The translations under genes were made by a program, and so were the position numbers. DNA of 5,175 nucleotides from the NCBI GenBank assembly GCA_021779655.1, contig JAJYAF010000200.1:1-5175 (forward strand), written 5' to 3'. The notes beneath the pieces were generated by a model. That model ran no database searches. It saw nothing but the letters and a program-made list of their open reading frames with translations, and was not told the origin of the DNA. Within the stretch, counting starts at the first letter, position 1. Each line of letters begins with the position of its first letter. The stretch comes from Pseudomonadota bacterium. Lineage in GTDB: Bacteria > Pseudomonadota > Alphaproteobacteria > Acetobacterales > Acetobacteraceae. Below are positions 1-5,175 of the stretch, piece by piece.

Positions 1-1010
1 AAATGGCCGGATTGCTCGCCGCCGAGATTGATGCCCCGTTCCCGCATCGCCTCGGCCACGTAGCGATCGCCGACGCGGGTGCGGTGCAGTTCGAGCCCGA
101 GCGCCCGCAGAAACCGCTCCAGCCCCAGATTGGACATCACGGTCGCCACGACGGCGGGGCGGGAAAGCCGGCCGTTCTGGAGCATGTCCCGCGCGATCAG
201 CCCGAGGATCTGGTCGCCATCGATGATCTCGCCCCGTTCATCGGCCAGAATCACACGGTCGGCATCGCCGTCCAGCGCAATGCCGATATCCGCCCGGTGC
301 TCTCTTACCGCGGCGCGAAGATGCTCGGGCGCCGTCGAGCCGACGCCCTTGTTGATGTTGAACCCGTCCGGTTCCACGCCAAGCGCGATGACCGTGGCCC
401 CGAGTTCCCATAGCGCCGCCGGCGCCACCTTGTAGGCGGCGCCATGCGCGCAATCGAGCACGATGCGAAGCCCTTCCAGCCGCAGCCCGCGCGGCAGGCT
501 CGCCTTGGCGGATTCGATATAGCGCCCGGCCGCATCCACCAGGCGGGAAGCGCGGCCGAGATTGCGCGGCGCCGCCAGCCTGCCGCTCAAATCGCTTTCC
601 ATCAGCGCCTCGATCCGGGCCTCGGTCTCATCGGAAAGCTTGGCGCCATCGGGGCCGAAAAGCTTGATCCCGTTATCCTCGAACGGATTATGCGAGGCGG
701 AGATCACGACCCCAAGATCGAGCCTGAGCGAGCGGGTGAGCATGGCGATGGCTGGTGTGGGCAGCGGGCCGGCCAGAGTCACGTTCATGCCGGCGCCGGT
801 AAATCCCGCCGTCAGCGCCGGCTCCAGCATATAGCCGGAAAGCCGCGTATCCTTGCCGATGATAACGCGCGGCCGATGGCTGCCGCCGGAAAAATACAAC
901 CCCGCCGCCTGCCCCAGCCGCAAGGCGATTTCCGCGGTCATGGGAGCGGTGTTCGCGGTGCCGCGAATTCCGTCGGTGCCAAACAGGCGGCGCGTGGGCA
1001 GATCGTTCAT
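1..1010 (-). CDS. glmM: Phosphoglucosamine mutase GlmM, C-terminus cut by window edge
   Basis: Converts glucosamine-6-phosphate to glucosamine-1-phosphate in the cytoplasm, the step before GlmU makes UDP-GlcNAc for peptidoglycan and lipid A. Reading the minus strand from the ATG at 1010 gives 336 uninterrupted codons to the window edge; GlmM is usually about 445-450 residues, so roughly the last quarter lies outside. Seen in order: the N-terminal [11 protein letters not shown] signature (residues 7-17); the phosphoserine loop ISASHNP with the catalytic serine at 106; the metal-binding loop DGDADR at 247-252; and the sugar-binding loop GGEQSGH at 330-336, right at the edge. All are intact, so the enzyme should be active once Ser106 is phosphorylated. 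The start is fixed by the FGTDGIRG motif lying close behind it, by an AAAGG ribosome site, and by the ATGA overlap with the folP stop, which suggests translational coupling. The motif set separates GlmM from other phosphohexomutases with high certainty. Confidence 0.97.
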   Translation of the reverse strand, partial: MNDLPTRRLFGTDGIRGTANTAPMTAEIALRLGQAAGLYFSGGSHRPRVIIGKDTRLSGYMLEPALTAGFTGAGMNVTLAGPLPTPAIAMLTRSLRLDLGVVISASHNPFEDNGIKLFGPDGAKLSDETEARIEALMESDLSGRLAAPRNLGRASRLVDAAGRYIESAKASLPRGLRLEGLRIVLDCAHGAAYKVAPAALWELGATVIALGVEPDGFNINKGVGSTAPEHLRAAVREHRADIGIALDGDADRVILADERGEIIDGDQILGLIARDMLQNGRLSRPAVVATVMSNLGLERFLRALGLELHRTRVGDRYVAEAMRERGINLGGEQSGH

Positions 1011-1885
1011 GGCACCTTTGCACTACCAACCGGCGCTTCGGTCAATTCCCGCCAGAGCCGCATTGCCTGCACCGTCTCCGCCACATCGTGAACGCGCAGC
1101 ACGTTCGCCCCCTGGGAAAGCGCATATAATCCGGCCGCGATCGAACCCGGAAAGCGCTTCTTCGGGTCTTCCGCGCCGCCATAGCGGCCGATGAAGCGCT
1201 TGCGTGAAGCGCCGATCACCAGCGGATGCCCGAGCGCCGTGAAACGCCGCGTCGCGCGCAGCAACGCTATATTCTGCGCCGCTGTTTTCGCGAAGCCGAG
1301 ACCCGGATCAAGCGCGATATTCTCATCCGCCACCCCCGCATCCAGCGCCATGTCGCGAATGCCCCGCAATTCGCGCGATACCTCCGCCGCCACGTCCTCA
1401 TAATGCGCAAGGCTGTGCATCGTGGCAGGCGTGCCCCGCATATGCATCAGGATCACCGCGCAGCCGCGCGCCGCGATGAGCGCGGCCGCCGCCGGATCAT
1501 GCCGCAGGCCGGAGACGTCGTTAACGATCGCGGCCCCGGCATCGAGCGCCGCTTCCATCGTCGCGGCGTTGCGCGTATCGGCGGAAATCTTCGCCCCCAT
1601 CCGTGCGAGTGCCTTTATCACCGGAATGGCGCGGGCGATTTCCTCACCTCCATCCACCGGCCGCGCATCCGGCCGCGTGCTCTCGCCCCCCACGTCCAGG
1701 ATATCGGCGCCGGCCGCCAGCAGCGCCTCTCCCGCCGCGATCGCGGCGGCCGCGTTCATGAAACTTCCGCCGTCGGAAAAGGAATCCGGCGTAACGTTCA
1801 GAATTCCCATGATCAGCGGTTTGTTGAGTTGAAGCCCGGCCCAGCGCGCGGGCGGCTGCCTGGCGGTAGCGGTTCCATCGTCCAT
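1007..1885 (-). CDS. folP: Dihydropteroate synthase FolP
   Basis: Condenses 6-hydroxymethyl-dihydropterin diphosphate with p-aminobenzoate to form dihydropteroate in folate synthesis; cytoplasmic TIM barrel and the sulfonamide target. The 292 residues compare with 282 in E. coli. Both family signatures are present: [15 protein letters not shown] (residues 26-40) and DVGGESTRP (64-72). Other pterin and phosphate-binding elements are SADT with Asp103, VND (121-123), MHMRGTP (148-153), DPGLGFAK (193-200), GASRKRFIG (225-233) and RVHD with Arg264 and His266. Phe36 and Pro72 match E. coli Phe28 and Pro64, positions whose change gives sulfonamide resistance, so it looks like an ordinary housekeeping, sensitive-type enzyme rather than a sul gene (inference). 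The ATG at 1885 is the only start that leaves a normal N-terminus before the first signature; its ribosome site is weak. Its stop overlaps the glmM start, and a -10-like box lies about 37 bases upstream. The folP-glmM order is common in proteobacteria. Confidence 0.97.
   Translation of the reverse strand: MDDGTATARQPPARWAGLQLNKPLIMGILNVTPDSFSDGGSFMNAAAAIAAGEALLAAGADILDVGGESTRPDARPVDGGEEIARAIPVIKALARMGAKISADTRNAATMEAALDAGAAIVNDVSGLRHDPAAAALIAARGCAVILMHMRGTPATMHSLAHYEDVAAEVSRELRGIRDMALDAGVADENIALDPGLGFAKTAAQNIALLRATRRFTALGHPLVIGASRKRFIGRYGGAEDPKKRFPGSIAAGLYALSQGANVLRVHDVAETVQAMRLWRELTEAPVGSAKVP
1013..1019 (-). promoter_or_regulatory. Ribosome binding site of glmM inside the end of folP
   Basis: Read on the minus strand the sequence is AAAGGTG followed by CC and the glmM ATG, so the AAGG core sits 4 bases before the start codon. 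It lies within the last codons of folP. Together with the ATGA overlap it supports initiation at 1010 and coupling of glmM translation to folP. Confidence 0.5.
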
Positions 1886-1921
1886 GCGCTCAAGCCTATC
1901 ATGCGGAAGGAATGGGTTAAA

Positions 1922-1927
1922 ATTATA
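1922..1927 (-). promoter_or_regulatory. Perfect -10 box (TATAAT) of a probable folP-glmM promoter
   Basis: On the minus strand these bases read TATAAT, an exact match to the sigma-70 -10 consensus, in one of the few AT-rich patches of the window. A start of transcription about 7 bases further on would leave a leader of about 30 bases before the folP ATG at 1885. No convincing TTGACA-like -35 box is present at 16-18 bases (the hexamer at 17-base spacing reads TCTCGC), so the call rests on the -10 box, the AT-richness and the position between divergent genes. Confidence 0.45.
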
Positions 1928-1929
1928 CT
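1924..1929 (+). promoter_or_regulatory. -10-like box (TATACT) of a probable promoter for the hydrolase gene set
   Basis: TATACT matches the sigma-70 -10 consensus at five of six bases and overlaps the opposite-strand box by four bases. Transcription would begin near 1936, about 28 bases before the ATG at 1964, which favours that start over the in-frame ATG at 1901 lying upstream of the box. No good -35 hexamer is visible at the usual spacing (1901-1906 reads ATGCGG), so confidence is modest. Confidence 0.33.
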
Positions 1930-1963
1930 TGAAGCCCGCGTAGCGCGAGACCTATTGTGGCCA

Positions 1964-2854
1964 ATGGCCCGGCTGCCAAGTCCTTTCGATCTGCTCAACA
2001 AAACCGTCGGTGCCGCGGGCCTGCGCGTCATCCGCAACATCCCGTTCGGACGGCATATCCGGCAGAAGCTCGATATCTACGCGACCGCGCCCCGCGCCGC
2101 GCTGTCGTTCTCGGCAACCACGGAGCCGCTGCCCGTTATTTTGTTTTTCTACGGCGGCTCCTGGCAACATGGTGAGCGACGGGATTACCGCTTCGCCGCC
2201 GCGGCGCTCGCGCGGCTCGGCTTTGTGGTCGTCGTCCCTGATTACCGGCTGTATCCGCAAGTGCGGTTTCCCGCTTTTCTGCAGGATTGCGCGGCTGCCG
2301 TGGCCTGGGTTTTCAAAAATATCAGGAGCTATGGCGGCGATACGCGCAGCGTATTGCTCATGGGTCATTCCGCCGGCGCCTATAACGCCGCCATGCTGGC
2401 GCTCGATCCCGGCTATCTGAACGCCGTGGGGCTTGAACCCGATTGTCTTTCGGGCTGGATCGGCCTTGCCGGGCCGTACGATTTCCTGCCCTTCCACGAC
2501 CGGGTGATCGCGGAAATCTTCAGCACTACACCGGATGAAAACCTTACCCAGCCGATCCATTTCATCGCCAAAGGCAGCCGGCAGCCTCCAGCCCTGCTCC
2601 TGCATGGCGGGCGGGACCGCGTGGTCCTGCCCGGCAACACGGCCGCACTCTCCGCGCGCCTGCGGCAAACCGGCAATGCGGTGGAAACGCGTGTTTATCC
2701 ACGGCTGGGCCATGCGGGCATTCTGCTTGCCTGCCTGCCCTGGCTGCAATGGCGAGCGGCGCTCTTGCGTGACATCGCCCATTTCAGCGCGGCCTGCCGC
2801 AACGGTGAGTTTGCCGATGACGGTTCCGATATCTCCGCGCCGATGCTACGCTGA
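1964..2854 (+). CDS. Alpha/beta hydrolase, carboxylesterase/lipase type
   Basis: A 296-residue serine hydrolase related to the hormone-sensitive-lipase/BD-FAE esterases; the physiological ester or amide substrate is unknown. Visible elements are the oxyanion loop FYGGSW (residues 62-67, in the place of the usual HGGGW), the segment VVVVPDYRLYP (88-98) after strand 4, the nucleophile elbow GHSAG with Ser136, HGGRD with the likely acid Asp218, and RLGH with the likely base His250. The triad is therefore complete. There is no signal peptide or membrane segment, so it should be cytoplasmic. The open frame extends far upstream, antisense to folP, but family similarity begins near MARLPSPFDLL. ATG 1964 also sits just after the plus-strand -10-like box. 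Alternative in-frame starts are TTG 1955 and ATG 1901; none has a strong Shine-Dalgarno sequence. It heads a probable three-gene unit, but its neighbours do not reveal its substrate. Kynurenine-formamidase-like activity is possible but not indicated. Confidence 0.9.
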   Translation: MARLPSPFDLLNKTVGAAGLRVIRNIPFGRHIRQKLDIYATAPRAALSFSATTEPLPVILFFYGGSWQHGERRDYRFAAAALARLGFVVVVPDYRLYPQVRFPAFLQDCAAAVAWVFKNIRSYGGDTRSVLLMGHSAGAYNAAMLALDPGYLNAVGLEPDCLSGWIGLAGPYDFLPFHDRVIAEIFSTTPDENLTQPIHFIAKGSRQPPALLLHGGRDRVVLPGNTAALSARLRQTGNAVETRVYPRLGHAGILLACLPWLQWRAALLRDIAHFSAACRNGEFADDGSDISAPMLR

Positions 2855-2898
2855 GCAGGCGAATTCACGAGGGCATCGGCTTTGACGGAAACCCTGGC

Positions 2899-3324
2899 AT
2901 GAAGGGCATAGCTCCCGGCGCCGCAATGACGCTGCTCGCGGCGCTTGCCTTCGCCGTCCCGGCCGGCCATGCACGGGCTGACGGTATCATCGCGCATCAT
3001 GGCGAGATCGTCGAAACCGAAAAGCCTGGGCTGCCCTCGCAAGGTTTCCTGGAAATCGACAATTCGCAGAACCAGCCGGATATGCTCATCGGCGCCACCT
3101 GTCCGATTGCGGCGGCCGCCCTTCTTGTCGGCCCCTCCGGCACGGCACTGCCGCAGCTTCCGGTGCCGGCGGGCAGCCATATCCTGCTCCGGGCGGACGG
3201 GCCGCATCTGCTGTTGCGATCGCCGCATTTTTCCATCGACGCCGGCAGCGCCGTGCCCTGCAGCCTGCGTTTCCGCCATGCGGGGACGATCCAGATTTAT
3301 CTCTACGCCATCCCCGCGCCTTGA
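2899..3324 (+). CDS. Exported PCu(A)C copper-chaperone-like protein with degenerate metal site
   Basis: A 141-residue protein with a typical Sec signal peptide: Lys2, a hydrophobic core at about residues 10-22 and a likely cleavage after ARA (25-27), giving a periplasmic domain of about 114 residues. The mature part has the PCu(A)C (DUF461) layout: GFLEIDN (49-55, where the family has AYLTIEN), MLIGATCP (62-69, usually RLVGASSP), LPVPAGSHILL (87-97, usually IPAGGTVEL), GPHLLL (101-106, usually GxHxML) and VPCSLRFRHAGT (119-130, usually VPLTLTFEKAG). Family members deliver Cu(I) to cytochrome oxidase using two Met and two His. Here only the GPH histidine (103) is kept; the His after the second strand and both Met are gone, and the Met-rich loop is shortened. 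Cys68 and Cys121 are the only cysteines and could form a disulfide. Copper transfer is thus doubtful. The ATG at 2899 has a weak GGA site 9 bases upstream, and the stop overlaps the next gene. Confidence 0.75.
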   Translation: MKGIAPGAAMTLLAALAFAVPAGHARADGIIAHHGEIVETEKPGLPSQGFLEIDNSQNQPDMLIGATCPIAAAALLVGPSGTALPQLPVPAGSHILLRADGPHLLLRSPHFSIDAGSAVPCSLRFRHAGTIQIYLYAIPAP

Positions 3325-3905
3325 ATTCAGCGGCGGCACTTGCGCGTTTGCAGACCAAGGCTCGGGGCTGCACCCTTTGCGCGCCGCATCTGCCTTTGGG
3401 ACCGAACCCGGTTTTCCGCGTCTCGGTCAGTGCCCGGCTGCTTATCATCGGCCAGGCGCCGGGCACCAAGGTGCATGCGACCGGCCTGCCCTGGAACGAC
3501 GCCTCCGGCGACCGGCTGCGAGGCTGGATGAAGATCGGGCGCGAGGATTTCTATGACGCCTCCCGCATTGCCATCCTGCCGATGGGCCTATGTTATCCGG
3601 GCGTATTGGCCAATGGCGGCGATGCCCCGCCCAGGCGAGAATGCGCGCCGCTCTGGCATGCGCGTTTCCTGCGCCTGATGCCCGGCCTCCGCCTCACCCT
3701 GCTCGTCGGCGGCTATGCCCAGGCCTATTATCTGGGGCGGGGAACCATGACCTCCCGGGTTGCCGCTTTCGCCGAGCACCCCGGCTATTTCGCGCTGCCG
3801 CATCCATCCTGGCGTACCATCGGCTGGGAGCACAGGAACCCCTGGTTCGCCGAGCGCGTGCTTCCGGCGCTGCGTCAGGCAACCGCGCCGCTCATGTGCG
3901 ACTAA
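3321..3905 (+). CDS. Uracil-DNA glycosylase superfamily protein with probable [4Fe-4S] cluster
   Basis: A 194-residue member of the uracil-DNA glycosylase superfamily (COG1573-like), whose known members remove uracil or other damaged bases from DNA in base-excision repair. Motif 1 is LLIIGQAPG (residues 40-48), followed by GLPWNDASGDRLRGWM (55-70); the C-terminal minor-groove motif is HPSWR (161-165). Four cysteines at 17, 20, 91 and 108 give C-x2-C-x70-C-x16-C, the arrangement of the iron-sulfur ligands of family 4/5 enzymes; a fifth, Cys193, is at the tail. Motif 1 has Gln where family 4 has GEAPG, and it lacks the usual acidic pair after it (TKVHATG here), so substrate and activity are uncertain. 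It also lacks the KRRIH loop of UdgX. The start is a TTG whose last two bases begin the TGA stop of the preceding gene; no Shine-Dalgarno sequence is seen, so translation by coupling is likely. A later in-frame TTG at residue 11 is possible. Confidence 0.86.
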   Translation: MNSAAALARLQTKARGCTLCAPHLPLGPNPVFRVSVSARLLIIGQAPGTKVHATGLPWNDASGDRLRGWMKIGREDFYDASRIAILPMGLCYPGVLANGGDAPPRRECAPLWHARFLRLMPGLRLTLLVGGYAQAYYLGRGTMTSRVAAFAEHPGYFALPHPSWRTIGWEHRNPWFAERVLPALRQATAPLMCD

Positions 3906-3926
3906 CATGCGGAGGGCCGAAGCGCC
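3906..3926. other. 21-base gap between convergent stop codons
   Basis: The plus-strand glycosylase gene and minus-strand hldE end 21 bases apart. A small inverted repeat, AGGGC (3913-3917) and GCCCT (3924-3928) with a 6-base loop, overlaps the hldE stop. The stem is only 5 base pairs and no T-run follows on either strand, so it is at best a weak bidirectional terminator. Confidence 0.25.
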
Positions 3927-5175
3927 CTATCCGCGTAGCCGCGCCAGTGTCGCGGTGGTGGAATGGCCGGGCAGAAGTTCCGCCAGCGCCACACGCCCAC
4001 CCCAACCTTGCACCTCCCGCGCGCCCACGACCTGCTGCACGGTGTAATCCGCCCCTTTCACCAGCAGATCGGGCTTGATCTGCGCCAGGATTTCAAGCGG
4101 GGTATCCTCCTCGAACAGGCAGACCAGATCCACGCTGGCAAGGGAGGCCAGCACCGCCGCCCGCGCCGCCTCCGGCTGGGCCGGGCGGGACGGGCCTTTC
4201 AGCCGTTTCACGGAAGCATCGGAGTTGATGCCCACGATCAGCCGGTCGCACATCGCCCGGCACTGTTCCAGCAAATGCACATGGCCCGGATGCAAAAGGT
4301 CAAAACAGCCATTGGTGAAGCCCACGGTATAGCCGCGGGTGCGCCAGCGCTCCGCCGCTTCCGCCGCTTCCGCGGATGTCACCACCTTGCGCAGCGCGCC
4401 GGTTACCGGCGCCAGCGCCGCGAGCAGATCCCCCTGCCGCGCGACCGCCGTCCCGACCTTGCCGACAACGATCCCGGCGGCGATGTTCGCCAGCCGCGCC
4501 GCATCGGCAAGCGGCACATTCACCGCCAGCGCCGCGCCCAGCGTCGCCACCACGGTGTCCCCGGCTCCCGACACATCGAACACCTCCCGCGCTTCGGCCG
4601 GGTAGTGGCGCACCCCCTCGCGCGTGATGAGGCTCATGCCATCCTGCGCCCTTGTCACCACGACCGCGCCGAAGCCATGACGATCTAGCAATGTCTGCGC
4701 CGCGGCGACGATACTGCCTTCGGTTTGCAGGGAAAGCCCCGTGGCCTCCGCCAGTTCCCGGCGGTTCGGCGTTACCACATCGGCGCCCGCATAGCGCGAA
4801 TAATCCGCCCCCTTCGGATCGACCACCACCCGCCGGCCCAGTCCCCGGGCGGCGGCAATCAGGCGCTGCGCCACATCAGCGCTCAAAACGCCTTTGCGGT
4901 AGTCCGAGAGAATGGTGAGGGTGGTCGCCGCCATCGCATCGGAAGCGATCCTGATCAGCCGTTCTTTCAACTTCTCCGGCAAATCGATCGTCTCTTCCCG
5001 GTCGGCACGGATCAGGTGCTGGCCTTGGGCGATATACCGGGTCTTCATGGTGGTGGTGCGGCCGCCCTGCACGAGCAGCCATGGCTCCACCCCTTCCTGC
5101 ACCCCGACCAGCCCGGTAAGATCGGAACCCGCCGGGTCGTCTCCCACCACGGAAACCAGCGCCGCGGCCGAGCCC
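3927..5175 (-). CDS. hldE: Bifunctional heptose-7-phosphate kinase / heptose-1-phosphate adenylyltransferase HldE, N-terminus cut by window edge
   Basis: Makes ADP-heptose for the LPS inner core in the cytoplasm: the kinase domain phosphorylates heptose-7-phosphate at C1 and, after GmhB removes the C7 phosphate, the second domain adds AMP. The frame is open through the right edge, giving 415 complete residues; the family is near 480, so some 60-70 N-terminal residues are missing and no start is visible. The GTG near 5150 is an internal valine in VSVVGDD, not a start. Counting from the first complete codon, the PfkB-type kinase shows LSDYRKGVL (89-97), DPKG (119-122), TPNRREL and the catalytic loop DVSGAGDTV with Asp206. 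A linker then leads to the cytidylyltransferase-type domain: TNGCFDLLHPGH with HPGH at 295-298, VKGADY, VVGAREV and PGHSTTAT near the end. All catalytic motifs are intact. It is in opposite orientation to the neighbouring operon and so is transcribed independently of it. Confidence 0.97.
   Translation of the reverse strand, partial: GSAAALVSVVGDDPAGSDLTGLVGVQEGVEPWLLVQGGRTTTMKTRYIAQGQHLIRADREETIDLPEKLKERLIRIASDAMAATTLTILSDYRKGVLSADVAQRLIAAARGLGRRVVVDPKGADYSRYAGADVVTPNRRELAEATGLSLQTEGSIVAAAQTLLDRHGFGAVVVTRAQDGMSLITREGVRHYPAEAREVFDVSGAGDTVVATLGAALAVNVPLADAARLANIAAGIVVGKVGTAVARQGDLLAALAPVTGALRKVVTSAEAAEAAERWRTRGYTVGFTNGCFDLLHPGHVHLLEQCRAMCDRLIVGINSDASVKRLKGPSRPAQPEAARAAVLASLASVDLVCLFEEDTPLEILAQIKPDLLVKGADYTVQQVVGAREVQGWGGRVALAELLPGHSTTATLARLRG
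4352..4369. repeat. Two tandem copies of a 9-base repeat in the hldE linker
   Basis: CCGCCGCTT occurs twice in direct succession, followed by a partial third copy. On the coding strand it encodes an Ala/Glu-rich stretch (EAAEAAE) in the linker just before the adenylyltransferase domain of HldE. It keeps the reading frame and is probably a helical spacer whose length could vary by replication slippage. Confidence 0.4.

Noticed and set aside
3..413. Plus-strand open frame over the glmM region
   Set aside because: The minus strand encodes an unmistakable GlmM with all motifs, so this is a shadow.
444..1091. 215-residue plus-strand open frame across the glmM start and folP end
   Set aside because: It is antisense to two conserved genes, has low-complexity composition and has no recognisable motif.
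1226..1963. Long plus-strand open frame joined upstream to the hydrolase, which would give a 542-residue protein
   Set aside because: This part is exactly antisense to folP, is rich in Arg, His and Pro as expected of a shadow frame in GC-rich DNA, and shows no recognisable domain. Hydrolase similarity starts near 1964.
1952..2782. 276-residue minus-strand open frame opposite the hydrolase
   Set aside because: The plus strand carries the full catalytic triad in good family context. The minus frame is a codon-bias shadow with no recognised domain.
2855..2898. Possible promoter or control site between the hydrolase and exported protein genes
   Set aside because: The 44 bases hold no convincing -35/-10 pair, hairpin or repeat. 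TTTGAC at 2881-2886 lacks a partner -10 box before the gene start.
2695..3339. 214-residue minus-strand open frame opposite the exported protein gene
   Set aside because: It has Arg/Gly/Gln-rich composition and no motif, and it spans the boundary of two plus-strand genes.
3913..3928. Inverted repeat as an intrinsic terminator between the convergent genes
   Set aside because: The stem is only 5 base pairs with no T-tract, which is too weak to call as a terminator; it is noted only under the gap.
3963..4688. 241-residue plus-strand open frame inside hldE
   Set aside because: It is antisense to intact HldE kinase and adenylyltransferase motifs, and its composition is typical of a shadow frame.

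Overview
The window holds six protein-coding genes packed almost edge to edge in GC-rich DNA (roughly two thirds G+C by eye). Gene content, codon use (nearly every third position G or C) and the folP-glmM pair point to a Gram-negative alphaproteobacterium. A member of the Acetobacteraceae or another Rhodospirillales is a guess from the look of the proteins; no marker gene here proves it.

Left block, minus strand (1-1885): folP (dihydropteroate synthase, complete) runs into glmM (phosphoglucosamine mutase, C-terminus cut off by the left edge) through a 4-base ATGA stop/start overlap. This pair links folate synthesis to UDP-N-acetylglucosamine supply for peptidoglycan and LPS. glmM is an open frame with neither its stop nor its C-terminus in view, so it is easily missed.

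Divergent gap (1886-1963): an AT-rich patch carries a -10-like box on each strand, and the two boxes overlap. They probably fire folP-glmM to the left and the next three genes to the right.

Middle block, plus strand (about 1964-3905): a cytoplasmic alpha/beta hydrolase with a complete Ser-Asp-His triad; a small exported protein that resembles the PCu(A)C copper-chaperone fold but lacks most of the known copper ligands; and a uracil-DNA-glycosylase-superfamily protein with four cysteines spaced as in iron-sulfur family 4 enzymes but a non-standard active-site motif. The last two overlap by 4 bases (TTGA, a TTG start). The three look like one transcription unit, but no shared pathway is evident.

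Right block, minus strand (3927-5175): hldE (rfaE), the bifunctional heptose kinase and ADP-heptose synthase for LPS inner core, missing its N-terminus at the right edge. It converges on the glycosylase gene with only 21 bases between the stop codons.

No RNA genes, mobile elements, CRISPR arrays or long repeats were seen. Most of the window is ordinary chromosomal housekeeping. The points worth a second look are the degenerate copper-chaperone-like protein, the atypical glycosylase and the overlapping divergent promoter patch.
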